In this document: positions 9,115 through 17,339 of the stretch, piece after piece
Layout of the letters: each line of letters begins with the position of its first letter
Numbering within the stretch: the first letter of the stretch is position 1
Origin: Cyanocohniella sp. LLY
GTDB taxonomy: Bacteria; Cyanobacteriota; Cyanobacteriia; Cyanobacteriales; Nostocaceae
Length of the DNA: 40,169 bases
NCBI GenBank assembly: GCA_022241785.1
Contig: JAKOMP010000020.1
Span: forward strand, 1 to 40,169
Direction: 5' to 3'
The notes under the pieces: generated by a model
Database searches by the model: none
Told to the model about the DNA's origin: nothing
Seen by the model: only the letters and a program-made list of their open reading frames with translations
Made by a program: the position numbers and the translations under genes

Positions 9115-9813
9115 ATGCTAAAAATTGCCAACCTCAACGTCTACTACGGTGAAAGCCATATTTTACGAAACGTAGACTTAAGCGTACCACCCGGGCAAAT
9201 GATCTGCCTAATTGGACGCAACGGCGTAGGTAAAACCACCCTACTCAAAACAATCATGGGCTTACTCTCCCCCCGCAGTGGCACAATTAACCTAGCTGGC
9301 GAATTAATCAACAAAAAATCGCCCGACCAAAGGGCAAAAATGGGAATTGGTTATGTTCCCCAAGGAAGAGAAATCATCCCCCGTTTATCAGTCAAAGAAA
9401 ATCTACTACTAGGCTTAGAAGCCAGACGCAAACCCAGCAAAAAAGCCGAAATTCCCCCAGAAATTTTTGATTTATTTCCCGTCCTCAAAACAATGTTATC
9501 CCGCAGAGGCGGCGATTTAAGCGGGGGACAACAACAACAACTAGCGATCGCCCGTGCTTTAATGGGACAACCCCAATTACTCGTCTTAGATGAACCCACC
9601 GAAGGTATTCAACCCTCAATCATCTTGGAAATTGAAACCGCAGTGCGTCGCATCGTGGAAACCACAGGTATTTCCGTCTTATTAGTAGAACAACATTTAC
9701 ACTTTGTCCGTCAAGCCGATTACTATTACGCCATGCAAAAAGGTGGTATTGTCGCCTCTGGTTCTACCGACGAACTCAGCCAGGATGTGATTCAAAAATT
9801 CTTGGCTGTTTAG
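9115..9813 (+). CDS. urtE: urea ABC transporter ATPase UrtE
   Basis: The 232-residue ATP-binding protein of the LivF type. Walker A is GRNGVGKT (34-41), the signature LSGGQ (135-139), Walker B LLVLDEP (155-161), and the switch histidine is in VEQHLHFV. GYVPQGREIIPRLSV is the Q-loop region characteristic of the LivF/UrtE group. It follows urtD by 81 bases, which contain a CTCTGCGCCTTTGCG-type Nostoc repeat. No clear ribosome site is seen. It ends 9 bases from the stop of the convergent crtR, so the two transcripts meet tail to tail. Confidence 0.95.
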   Translation: MLKIANLNVYYGESHILRNVDLSVPPGQMICLIGRNGVGKTTLLKTIMGLLSPRSGTINLAGELINKKSPDQRAKMGIGYVPQGREIIPRLSVKENLLLGLEARRKPSKKAEIPPEIFDLFPVLKTMLSRRGGDLSGGQQQQLAIARALMGQPQLLVLDEPTEGIQPSIILEIETAVRRIVETTGISVLLVEQHLHFVRQADYYYAMQKGGIVASGSTDELSQDVIQKFLAV

Positions 9814-9822
9814 TGGTAACGA

Positions 9823-10713
9823 TTATTCCTCATGACGGTGAAATCTTATTCCTAAAAAAATGTCATAAACAAATTCAAAAAAGTCTTTTTTATTTAATAA
9901 ACCGGAAGTTTGAGGACTTTCCTTTTCATCTAATAGTGGCTTCATCATATAGTAAGCAGGCTGGTAATTATACCAAGGAATCGAAGGCCACAAATGATGG
10001 ATTAAATGGTAATTTTGACCCAAAATCAAGATATTCAGCAGTTTACCAGGATAAACACGGGCATTTTTCCAGCGATCGCGCTCCACAAAAGGCCGATGTG
10101 GTAAATAATCAAAAAATAATCCCAAGGTTATGCCCACTAAAAACGCCGGGATAAACCAAAAATTGAGAACATAGCCTAAAAAGTGATATTGAACGGAAAT
10201 ATAAACAATAGAAACCACAATCAAGCGGCTGATGAACCATTCCAGTAATTCATATTTACGCCACAGTTGCCGCTGAAAGAAAAATACTTCATGGTACAAA
10301 AAACGTACCGCAATCAACCATAACGGCCCACCGGTAGACACATAATGATCTGGATCATCTTTTGGGTGGTTCACATGGGAGTGATGTTGTAAATGCACCC
10401 GCGTAAATACGGGAAAGGCAAAAGCTAAAATCAGAGCGCTGCCATGACCTAACATGGCATTAATCATGCGGTTACGATGGGCAGATTGATGACAAGCATC
10501 ATGAATCACTGTGCCAGAACAATGCAAAGCCAGAGTGTTGATGCTAAAGCATAACCAGTCGGGCCATTGCCATAGCCAGTAACCACAATTAGAAAACACC
10601 AGCATGGCTACCGCCGACAAAAACAGCAGCATGGTGGGATTGAAATCACCAGGAGGCGCTAAAAATTCCTTTGGTGGGACTTTCAGTGACTTCTGTGCCT
10701 CCAATGTGAGCAT
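9823..10713 (-). CDS. crtR: beta-carotene hydroxylase (CrtR type)
   Basis: The 296-residue membrane di-iron enzyme of the fatty-acid-desaturase superfamily. Histidine clusters are HDACH (71-75), HLQHHSH (107-113) and HLIHH (236-240), plus DYLPHRPF (202-209). The N-terminus VPPKEFLAPPGDFNPT and these boxes match the cyanobacterial CrtR family as I remember it. CrtR hydroxylates beta-ionone rings to make zeaxanthin and, in Nostocales, acts on myxol- and echinenone-type carotenoids. A different desaturase-like activity is possible but less likely. A minus-strand terminator-like hairpin lies 210-230 bases upstream of the start. Confidence 0.87.
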   Translation of the reverse strand: MLTLEAQKSLKVPPKEFLAPPGDFNPTMLLFLSAVAMLVFSNCGYWLWQWPDWLCFSINTLALHCSGTVIHDACHQSAHRNRMINAMLGHGSALILAFAFPVFTRVHLQHHSHVNHPKDDPDHYVSTGGPLWLIAVRFLYHEVFFFQRQLWRKYELLEWFISRLIVVSIVYISVQYHFLGYVLNFWFIPAFLVGITLGLFFDYLPHRPFVERDRWKNARVYPGKLLNILILGQNYHLIHHLWPSIPWYNYQPAYYMMKPLLDEKESPQTSGLLNKKDFFEFVYDIFLGIRFHRHEE

Positions 10714-11155
10714 TCTTAACTCCTTACTTCATTAATCATTACGAATATACGACAAAGATGAGGGAATAATAAACTTTTGTAAGCTTTTGTTTAGCAAGAT
10801 TTATTTTCATTCTTGCTGATTGGTAGATGAATAGCGCTATGATTCCAGACGAGAGCTAAGTTTTCACTGAGCCGTAGGGTGTGCCACCCAGCTACCAACC
10901 ACCTACCGAAGAGTTAATTTAAAAAAATCTCCCTGAGGGGGGATAAAACCAAGATTGGTGTACGATATTTACTCTATCCCACAACTCCTGGGAGTAATGA
11001 AGGAGAGAAAATAAATAATTTCGGATCAAAGTTACTCCCACAGCCACATTCGTCCGCTGCCTTTCTTGTAATGGATATAGCAGTGACTGAAACCGCAATG
11101 CCCCTTAATTTAGTATGACTCTTTAGAAAGAGATAGCCCATTAGAACCAGCCCCT
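10714..11155. other. divergent intergenic region crtR/pyk with structured RNA potential
   Basis: It must hold both divergent promoters. Structures seen: a terminator-like hairpin oriented to the minus strand (10921-10944) and a 9-bp inverted repeat, TGGGAGTAA (10989-10997) with TTACTCCCA (11032-11040). A palindromic GTAGGGTGTGCCACCC lies near 10873-10888. No protein gene of useful length is present; the longest ATG-led frame near the inverted repeat is MKERK. Confidence 0.55.
10921..11040 (-). ncRNA. candidate small RNA or crtR leader attenuator
   Basis: Read on the minus strand, a 9-bp hairpin (TGGGAGTAA/TTACTCCCA, 34-base loop) is followed by about 45 unpaired bases. A 7-bp stem then pairs ATCCCCC with GGGAGAT around a CTCA loop (10927-10944), ending in TTTTTTT. 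That is a complete Rho-independent terminator in the direction of crtR but about 210 bases before its start. The big loop contains CTCTCCTTC, complementary to a Shine-Dalgarno sequence. It could be a short independent RNA or a premature stop in the crtR leader. No promoter was clearly identified. Confidence 0.4.
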
Positions 11156-12925
11156 ATGCAATTAAGAGATTCTCTACGCCGAACAAAAATTGTTGCTACG
11201 ATTGGTCCCGCTACTAGCAGCCCAGAAACCCTTAAGGCAATTATTGAAGCGGGCGCAACGACACTGCGGCTAAACTTCTCCCACGGTACTCATGCCGACC
11301 ATCAGCGTAGTATTCGCTTAATTCGGCAAACCGCCTTTGAACTCAACCAGCCAGTGGCAATTCTTCAAGATTTGCAAGGGCCAAAAATTCGCTTGGGTCG
11401 GTTTGAAAATGGGTCTATAGTTTTAGCGAAAGGCGATCGCTTCACCTTGACAAATCGCCCAGTTATCGGGTCACAAGAAATTAGCTGTGTTACCTACGAT
11501 TATTTAGCTGATGAAGTCCCAGTAGGTGCCAAAATCCTCCTCGACGATGGGCGAGTGGAAATGGTGGTGGAGGATATTAACCGTGATAAAGGCGATTTAC
11601 ATTGTCGCATCACGGTGCCAGGTAAGTTGTCTAACAACAAGGGTGTCAACTTTCCCGGTGTTTACCTGTCGATTAAAGCCATGACCGACAAAGACCGAGA
11701 GGATCTGATGTTTGGTCTAGATCAAGGCGTAGACTGGGTAGCACTTTCCTTTGTCCGCAACCCCCAGGACATGATCGAAATTAAAGAGCTAATTTCTAGC
11801 ACCGGCAAACAGGTACCAGTCATTGCCAAAATTGAAAAGCATGAAGCCATTGAACAAATGGAAGAAGTTTTGGCTTTATGTGATGGGGTGATGGTTGCTA
11901 GAGGTGACTTGGGTGTAGAACTGCCTGCTGAGGATGTACCTGTACTGCAAAAGCGACTAATTGCCACAGCAAATCGCATGGGGATTCCCATCATCACCGC
12001 TACCCAGATGTTAGACAGCATGGTGAGCAATCCCCGCCCCACTCGTGCAGAAGTGTCAGACGTAGCCAACGCAATTTTAGATGGCACAGATGCCGTGATG
12101 CTTTCTAATGAAACTGCTGTGGGTAACTACCCAGTGGAAGCAGTGGCGACAATGGCCAGAATTGCCGAACGCATGGAACAAGAAGAAGTAGATCATCCAG
12201 CAGTACGCCCACACAGAGATGATAGACGTTCTATTCCTAATGCCATTAGTCAAGCCGTCGGGCAAATTGCTGAACAACTGGGAGCAGCAGCAATTATGAC
12301 TCTGACACAAACAGGGGCAACAGCTCGTAATGTTTCTAAGTTCCGCCCCCGCACACCTATTTTGGCGGTGACACCCCATGTGAATGTGGCCCGGCAGCTA
12401 CAGATGGTCTGGGGAGTAAAGCCACTACTGGTGCTAGGACTGCCTTCCACTGGGCAGACATTTCAAGCTGCTATTAATGTGGCTCAAGAGCATAACTTTT
12501 TGTTCGAGGGTGATTTGGTAGTCATGACCGCCGGTACACTCCAAGGTGTCTCTGGTTCCACGGATTTGGTGAAGGTGGAAGTGGTGACAGCCGTACTCGG
12601 TCAGGGTATTGGTTTGGGACAAGGTTCAGTAAGTGGGCGTGCTAGAGTGGCTCACACTGGCATGGATGTGAGTAATTTTAACCCTGGAGAAATTTTAGTA
12701 GCACCCCGCACTGATGCCGATTTTGTTGAGGCGATTCGTAAGGCTGGTGGGATTATTACCGAAGATGAAAGTCTTACAAGTCACGCGGCGGTCATTGCGT
12801 TGCGTCTCGGTGTCCCTGTGATTGTGGGTGTAAAAACAGCAACAAAAGTGATTCGTGATGGAGCGATTTTGACGCTAGATCTGCAACGGGGTTTAGTTTA
12901 CTCTGGGGCGGTGGGAACTCCATAA
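11156..12925 (+). CDS. pyk: pyruvate kinase with C-terminal PEP-utiliser domain
   Basis: The 589-residue enzyme converts phosphoenolpyruvate and ADP to pyruvate and ATP. The barrel begins RRTKIVATIGPATSS. The active-site run is AKIEKHEAIEQM (224-235), MVARGDLGVE is at 246-255, and TATQMLDSM follows. Residues 360-475 form the usual C domain. After that comes an extra ~100-residue domain with GEILVAPRTDADF and EDESLTSHAAVIALRLGVP. This is the mobile phosphohistidine domain of PEP-utilising enzymes, including its TSHAAV histidine motif. Such extended kinases of about 590 residues occur in cyanobacteria and Bacillus. It is a single-gene unit with no obvious ribosome site. Confidence 0.95.
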   Translation: MQLRDSLRRTKIVATIGPATSSPETLKAIIEAGATTLRLNFSHGTHADHQRSIRLIRQTAFELNQPVAILQDLQGPKIRLGRFENGSIVLAKGDRFTLTNRPVIGSQEISCVTYDYLADEVPVGAKILLDDGRVEMVVEDINRDKGDLHCRITVPGKLSNNKGVNFPGVYLSIKAMTDKDREDLMFGLDQGVDWVALSFVRNPQDMIEIKELISSTGKQVPVIAKIEKHEAIEQMEEVLALCDGVMVARGDLGVELPAEDVPVLQKRLIATANRMGIPIITATQMLDSMVSNPRPTRAEVSDVANAILDGTDAVMLSNETAVGNYPVEAVATMARIAERMEQEEVDHPAVRPHRDDRRSIPNAISQAVGQIAEQLGAAAIMTLTQTGATARNVSKFRPRTPILAVTPHVNVARQLQMVWGVKPLLVLGLPSTGQTFQAAINVAQEHNFLFEGDLVVMTAGTLQGVSGSTDLVKVEVVTAVLGQGIGLGQGSVSGRARVAHTGMDVSNFNPGEILVAPRTDADFVEAIRKAGGIITEDESLTSHAAVIALRLGVPVIVGVKTATKVIRDGAILTLDLQRGLVYSGAVGTP

Positions 12926-12994
12926 TTCGTAATTCGTAATAGAGCCTCCGGATGCCGTTAGGCTGTACGTAATTATGAATTTTTTAGTAAATAG

Positions 12995-13582
12995 TTATTG
13001 GGGTTGAGTTTCAAATTTTACTTTCTCGTAGATCTGGCGATGGGGAATTTGGCTGTTTGCGGCAGCTAAAGTTAAAATTCCATCTTCATCGTCAGATTCT
13101 TTAAATAGCCAGTTACCTTCTGGAGTTTTGCTGAATTGCTCAACATGAAGTTGATATTGGTCAATTAAGATATATTCTTGGAATTTAGGAATGGAACGGT
13201 AATAAGTAAATTTATCTCCTCTATCTCTACTACTAGTAGATTTAGAAAGTACCTCAAAAATAACGCTGGGATTTAGCACTGTGTCTGTGCGTCCTTCTTG
13301 GAAGATGGCTTCATCTTTGATGATGAGAATATCAGGGTATGTATATTCTCGGTATCGAGGAATCCATAGGCGGAGGTCGCTAGTGTAAACAAGGTAATCT
13401 TGTTCTCTAAGAGCAAGACCCAAAGCAATTACTAAGTTGACAATAATTTGGTTGTGATTAATCGAGCCTCCTGTCATTGGTACAATTTCCCCATTTCGGT
13501 ATTCGCTGCGATACTCAGATGTCTCTTCATGTGCAAAGTATTCTTCTATAGAATATTGGCGGGGGGGAGTTTGCACAACCAT
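12995..13582 (-). CDS. Uma2 family (DUF820) PD-(D/E)XK nuclease-like protein
   Basis: A 195-residue member of a family greatly expanded in cyanobacteria. It has YSIEEYFAHEETSEYRSEYRNGEIVPMTGGS at the N-terminus and the core YTYPDILIIKDE followed by PSVIFEVLSKSTSSRDRGDKF. The acidic residue of PDI, the E of FEV and the following region fit the PD-(D/E)XK pattern. YRSIPKFQEYILIDQ is the conserved end of the fold. The function of Uma2 proteins is unproven. It is isolated on the minus strand, ending near the pyk stop across an AATTCGTAATTCGTAAT repeat. Confidence 0.88.
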   Translation of the reverse strand: MVVQTPPRQYSIEEYFAHEETSEYRSEYRNGEIVPMTGGSINHNQIIVNLVIALGLALREQDYLVYTSDLRLWIPRYREYTYPDILIIKDEAIFQEGRTDTVLNPSVIFEVLSKSTSSRDRGDKFTYYRSIPKFQEYILIDQYQLHVEQFSKTPEGNWLFKESDDEDGILTLAAANSQIPHRQIYEKVKFETQPQ

Positions 13583-13628
13583 AGGATTTCTTTGTGAGGG
13601 CTTGAGGAAGATAACTTTAGCCTAACAT

Positions 13629-14732
13629 TCATAAATAGCGTGATAAAACTTCGGCGGTAGCAAGTCCGGTTTTTTCCCAACTAAATTGATTTGCTTGATT
13701 TATCCCTTGGGTGGAAAGGTGCGATCGCACTTGCATATCCTCAGCTATCATCTGCATAGCGTTGGTAATTTCTGCGGTGTTATGAGGATTAATTAAAATT
13801 GCTGCATCACCAGCCACTTCTGGGAGAGAAGAAACATTAGAAGTAATTACTGGGGTTCCACAAGCCATTGCTTCGAGAACCGGAAAACCAAAACCCTCCC
13901 ACAGACTAGGAAAAACTAGAGCGATCGCACCATGAATAATTTTCGGCAATTCGCTATAAGGTACATAATTAAGGAACTTCACTTGATGAGTTATCCCCAA
14001 TTCTGCCACCTGTGTCTGTAAAGCTGGTGTATGACGCGGATCGATGGGGCCCGCTAACCATAGTTCGTATTCACCCTGATTGGAGAGTCCAGCAAAAGCC
14101 GCAATCAGCCGATGTAGGTTCTTATAAGGGTCATGTCGGCCCACGTAGAGAAAATAACGCTCATTATTTCCCCCACTTTCTAAAATAGGGCGAAAATGCA
14201 GGCGATCGTAAGCTAGGGGAATAGGGGTAACTTTGCTAGCGGAAATTTGGTAAAAGTCGATGATGTCCTGCGCTGTGGCTTGGGAATTACAGATAATGTG
14301 TTGCGCTTGTTCCAAGACTTGGGGAATATAGTAGCGATGGTATGGTATTAACGGCGAGAAGCGTTTAGGAAAGCGTAATGGTATTAAGTCGTGAGACATG
14401 ACAACAAAACGGCAGTTACTATTAAGGGGCGCTTCCGGGAGAGGAGAAAATAACAGCCGGGATTTCAGTTGTTTATAGATTTGTGGTAGTTGCAACTGTG
14501 TCCAAATTAAGCGCCGCAAATGTCCTTTTGTCCCTTGAGCCGGAGTCAGATTATTGGGGACTGGATAGCATTTAAATTCCGAGCTATTTTGTGCTGTTAA
14601 TAAAGTAGGTTCAAGTGATTTTAAATAAGGAAAAATATTGCTGGCATAGTTACTGATGCCTGTTGGTTGTGATAAGAGAATGGATAAATTAATAATTAAT
14701 TGATGAGAGTCAAAATTATCTGATATTTTCAT
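13629..14732 (-). CDS. glycosyltransferase, GT4-like
   Basis: A 367-residue family 1/GT4-type enzyme with the GT-B fold. The C-terminal donor-binding half has [18 protein letters not shown], then [17 protein letters not shown], the E-x7-E-type nucleotide-sugar motif, and [14 protein letters not shown]. The N-terminus carries GISNYASNI, a typical GG-type loop replaced by GIS. The donor and acceptor sugars cannot be told. It overlaps the upstream glycosyltransferase gene by one base (TAATG), so translation is coupled; it is the last gene of a gmd-GT-GT operon. Confidence 0.9.
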   Translation of the reverse strand: MKISDNFDSHQLIINLSILLSQPTGISNYASNIFPYLKSLEPTLLTAQNSSEFKCYPVPNNLTPAQGTKGHLRRLIWTQLQLPQIYKQLKSRLLFSPLPEAPLNSNCRFVVMSHDLIPLRFPKRFSPLIPYHRYYIPQVLEQAQHIICNSQATAQDIIDFYQISASKVTPIPLAYDRLHFRPILESGGNNERYFLYVGRHDPYKNLHRLIAAFAGLSNQGEYELWLAGPIDPRHTPALQTQVAELGITHQVKFLNYVPYSELPKIIHGAIALVFPSLWEGFGFPVLEAMACGTPVITSNVSSLPEVAGDAAILINPHNTAEITNAMQMIAEDMQVRSHLSTQGINQANQFSWEKTGLATAEVLSRYL

Positions 14733-15892
14733 TAAATAATACTTTTATAAGCCTTCAATGTTTCTTTTGCCGTTCTTGACCAGGAAAATATTTTTGCTCT
14801 TTCTCTGCCTTTATTAATTAAATCTTGACGTAATTGAGCATCACTAATTACTTGTAAAATCGCCTCAGCTAATTGCATGGGGTCATTGGGGTCAATGAGT
14901 ATGGCTGCATCGCCTGTCACTTCTGGAATTGACGATGTATTCGCTGTAACTACTGGTGCGCCTAAAGTCATTGCTTCTAGTACAGGTAGACCGAAGCCTT
15001 CATAATGAGAGGGATAAACAAAAACATCAGCTTTTGAGTAAAATAATGCGACTAATTCATTAGATAAGTAGTCTAGATGATGAATTTGCTTTTGCCAAGG
15101 CGAATTTTTAATAGCTGTAAATATCGGTTCGTAATTCCATCCTTTTTTACCAATTAATATTAAATCATGCTCAATTTTATATTTATCTTTTAAGAAATTA
15201 AAGGCTGTAATGATAGCATTAATATTTTTACGAGGTTCTATAGTGCTGACAAATAATAAATATGGTTTAGTAAAATTAAAATTACTTTGAGATTCTAGTT
15301 TTTCCAATGTTTGTATAGATAAATCATCTACATGGTAACGACTAGCTAGAGGAGTAACATATATTTTTTCTGGTTCTACTTGCAAATATTCAACAATATC
15401 TTTTTTCGAGCTTTCGGAAATTGTTAACACTAAATCTGTCCATTGTAGGCAACGTTTGACTCTTTCTGTATAAGTTTTGACAACTGAGTCTATATAGTGG
15501 GGATATTTAATAAAAGTCAAGTCATATATATTCATCACCTTCAAGCTATGATTACAGGGATAAACTGAATAATTAGTCCCATGTAATATATTTGGTGAAC
15601 CTAAATATTTTTCAAAATAAGATAAACTAGGTTGCCAAGATAAAGCTAATAATAAATCTGATATTCTTACAGGTAGAGGTAGGATATGTTTGTGAGAATA
15701 CTGTTTTAAAGAATCAGGAAAACTCAAGTTTCTTTGCAACCAATTTTTTAAACCTGGTTGATAGACTATTCCTAACTGAAAGTTTTCATCTGCTTGTAAT
15801 GCATCCAAGGCACATATTAAGTTAGCAACATAAAAGCCAACCCCACTTGGTTTTGGATCTATGGGGGTGGCGTCAACTAAAATTTTTAACAT
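14732..15892 (-). CDS. glycosyltransferase, GT4-like
   Basis: A 386-residue enzyme, paralogous in fold to its neighbour. The start MLKILVDATPIDPKPSGVGFYVANL gives the N-terminal GT-B loop, and YLLFVSTIEPRKNINAII opens the donor domain. HYEGFGLPVLEAMTLGAPVV and SSIPEVTGDAAILIDP form the nucleotide-sugar site. Codon use is more AT-rich than in the gene before it. It lies 8 bases downstream of gmd and overlaps the next gene by one base. Being beside gmd, a GDP-linked 6-deoxyhexose donor is a reasonable guess, not shown. Confidence 0.9.
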   Translation of the reverse strand: MLKILVDATPIDPKPSGVGFYVANLICALDALQADENFQLGIVYQPGLKNWLQRNLSFPDSLKQYSHKHILPLPVRISDLLLALSWQPSLSYFEKYLGSPNILHGTNYSVYPCNHSLKVMNIYDLTFIKYPHYIDSVVKTYTERVKRCLQWTDLVLTISESSKKDIVEYLQVEPEKIYVTPLASRYHVDDLSIQTLEKLESQSNFNFTKPYLLFVSTIEPRKNINAIITAFNFLKDKYKIEHDLILIGKKGWNYEPIFTAIKNSPWQKQIHHLDYLSNELVALFYSKADVFVYPSHYEGFGLPVLEAMTLGAPVVTANTSSIPEVTGDAAILIDPNDPMQLAEAILQVISDAQLRQDLINKGRERAKIFSWSRTAKETLKAYKSII

Positions 15893-15900
15893 CAGTAAGT

Positions 15901-16872
15901 TTAACTTCCAGCGTTGCTTAATTTCTTGAGGTCATAATCAACCATTAATTCAACCATTTGCTCAAAAGAATGTTGAGGTTGCCAACCTAAATCAGTTTTA
16001 ATTTTATCAATAGAACCAACTAACTGTACTGGTTCATCAGGACGGTAAAATGCCGGGTCTACTAAAACATAATCTTGCCAATTTAGACCAACGCAGTTGA
16101 AAGCACACTCCACAAGTTCTTTCACCGAGTGAGTTGCGCCACTAGCAATAATGTAATCATCTGGTTGCTCTTGCTGCAACATCATCCACATAGCATAAAC
16201 AGCATCTTTGGCGTAGCACCAATCACGACGAGCATCTAAATTACCTAATTTTAATTCATTTGCCAAACCGAGTTTGATTTGGGCGGCTGCGTGGGTAATT
16301 TTGCGAAATACAAATTCTATACCGCGTCGGGGCGATTCGTGAGTGTAGGTAATACCGCAGCAACCGTAGAGATTGTACTTTTGGCGATAGTTGACAGTCA
16401 TCCAGTGGGCGTAAGCTTTAGCAACACCATAGGGGTTACGGGGACGGAAGGCGGTGCGTTCAGTTTGTGGTGATTCATCAGGTTGACCAAAGACTTCACT
16501 ACTAGAGGCTTGGTAAAATTTAGCATCCGGTTTGCAACGACGGATTGATTCTAAAAGACGGGAAACACCAAGGGCTGTGTATTCGGCAGTGAGGGCTGGT
16601 TGAGTCCAAGATAGGGGGACGTAGCTTTGAGATGCGAGGTTATAGATTTCATCAGGTTGCGAATCTGTAATTACGTCCATTAAGGAACATTGATCTAGCA
16701 AGTCACCGGGGACAATTTGAATACCGGAAAGGTGACTGATACGTTCTAGATTGCTGGTGCTAGAACGACGGACTAATCCGTGTACTTGGTAACCTTTTGT
16801 TAAAAGAAGTTCAGCAAGATAAGAACCATCTTGTCCGGTTAGTCCGGTGATTAAGGCTTTTTTTTGTGTCAT
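15901..16872 (-). CDS. gmd: GDP-mannose 4,6-dehydratase
   Basis: The 323-residue short-chain dehydrogenase/reductase family enzyme makes GDP-4-keto-6-deoxymannose. It has the NAD(P) loop GLTGQDGSYLAELL (10-23) and LVRRSSTSNLERI. The catalytic region is SSSEVFG, with the Y-x3-K pair in NPYGVAKAYAHW. HESPRRGIEFVFRKIT and LGNLDARRDWCYAKDAV are diagnostic for GMD. It is somewhat shorter than the E. coli enzyme (about 370) because loops and the C-terminus are reduced. It heads the operon with two glycosyltransferases, pointing to surface polysaccharide containing rhamnose, fucose or a related sugar. Confidence 0.93.
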   Translation of the reverse strand: MTQKKALITGLTGQDGSYLAELLLTKGYQVHGLVRRSSTSNLERISHLSGIQIVPGDLLDQCSLMDVITDSQPDEIYNLASQSYVPLSWTQPALTAEYTALGVSRLLESIRRCKPDAKFYQASSSEVFGQPDESPQTERTAFRPRNPYGVAKAYAHWMTVNYRQKYNLYGCCGITYTHESPRRGIEFVFRKITHAAAQIKLGLANELKLGNLDARRDWCYAKDAVYAMWMMLQQEQPDDYIIASGATHSVKELVECAFNCVGLNWQDYVLVDPAFYRPDEPVQLVGSIDKIKTDLGWQPQHSFEQMVELMVDYDLKKLSNAGS

Positions 16873-16910
16873 CGGCTATTTAATGTTTAATATTCTGGGG
16901 CTATGAGTTC

Positions 16911-17160
16911 TCATGTGAGAAAATAAGGGCGGTAGCGATTAACATCTCTAGTCAAAAGCATTATGAGCGCCAATATAGAAGTCTGTTAAAGGTGATCTTC
17001 TAGTTCCCCCTTTTTGGCGAGATGGCATCAAGCATTTTCCCGATAAAAACGCCGCTTCCCAAGGTAAGTCTAAACGGTGGAACAAGTTCAGAGATAAGAT
17101 GGCTTCTAGTTCTTCTATTTTTTGAAATCCCATTGAAATTTCAGCACAAGTAGAATGGTG
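16911..17160 (-). pseudogene. broken PIN-domain (VapC-like) gene
   Basis: On the minus strand the frame reads (C)AEISMGFQKIEELEAIL, then LDLPWEAAFLSGKC and GGTRRSPLTDFYIGAHNAFD before a stop. This is the second half of a PIN-type ribonuclease toxin. Immediately after the stop, another frame continues with LLTRDVNRYRPYFLT (ending at 16911), the expected PIN C-terminus, so a deletion or frameshift removed a few residues near 16955. The N-terminal half with its first catalytic aspartate is missing; a palindromic repeat lies right upstream at 17174-17228. No antitoxin gene is visible. The intact family is known; the decay is read directly. Confidence 0.8.
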
Positions 17161-17173
17161 TAAATAATTAAAG

Positions 17174-17228
17174 GTTTGTAGTGAGGACTTTAGTCCTCTA
17201 ATAAGGACTCAAGTCCTTACTACGAACC
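17174..17228. repeat. dispersed palindromic repeat, copy 2
   Basis: A 55-bp element of two 25-bp arms (left beginning GGTTTGTAGTGAGGACTTTA, right ending CCTTACTACGAACC) that are inverted with three mismatches around five bases. Each arm also contains an AGGACT..AGTCCT near-palindrome. It shares its ends and core with 287-385. It lies immediately upstream of the broken PIN gene. The remaining bases to 17339 hold nothing recognisable. Confidence 0.85.
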
Positions 17229-17339
17229 AAATGCAATTTTTTTTACATTACTTCACACAGTTTGGTTTTTTCAAGTCGTTCTATTTAGATAATGGGGTTA
17301 ATGTTGAGATGTAATTCTCATTTTTTTGACGTATGGAAG

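Noticed and set aside
9813-10154. 113-codon plus-strand open frame after urtE
   Set aside because: It is antisense to crtR, whose histidine motifs prove the real frame.
10874-12925. Several open frames antisense to pyruvate kinase
   Set aside because: They follow from third-position bias of the real gene; none has family-like content.
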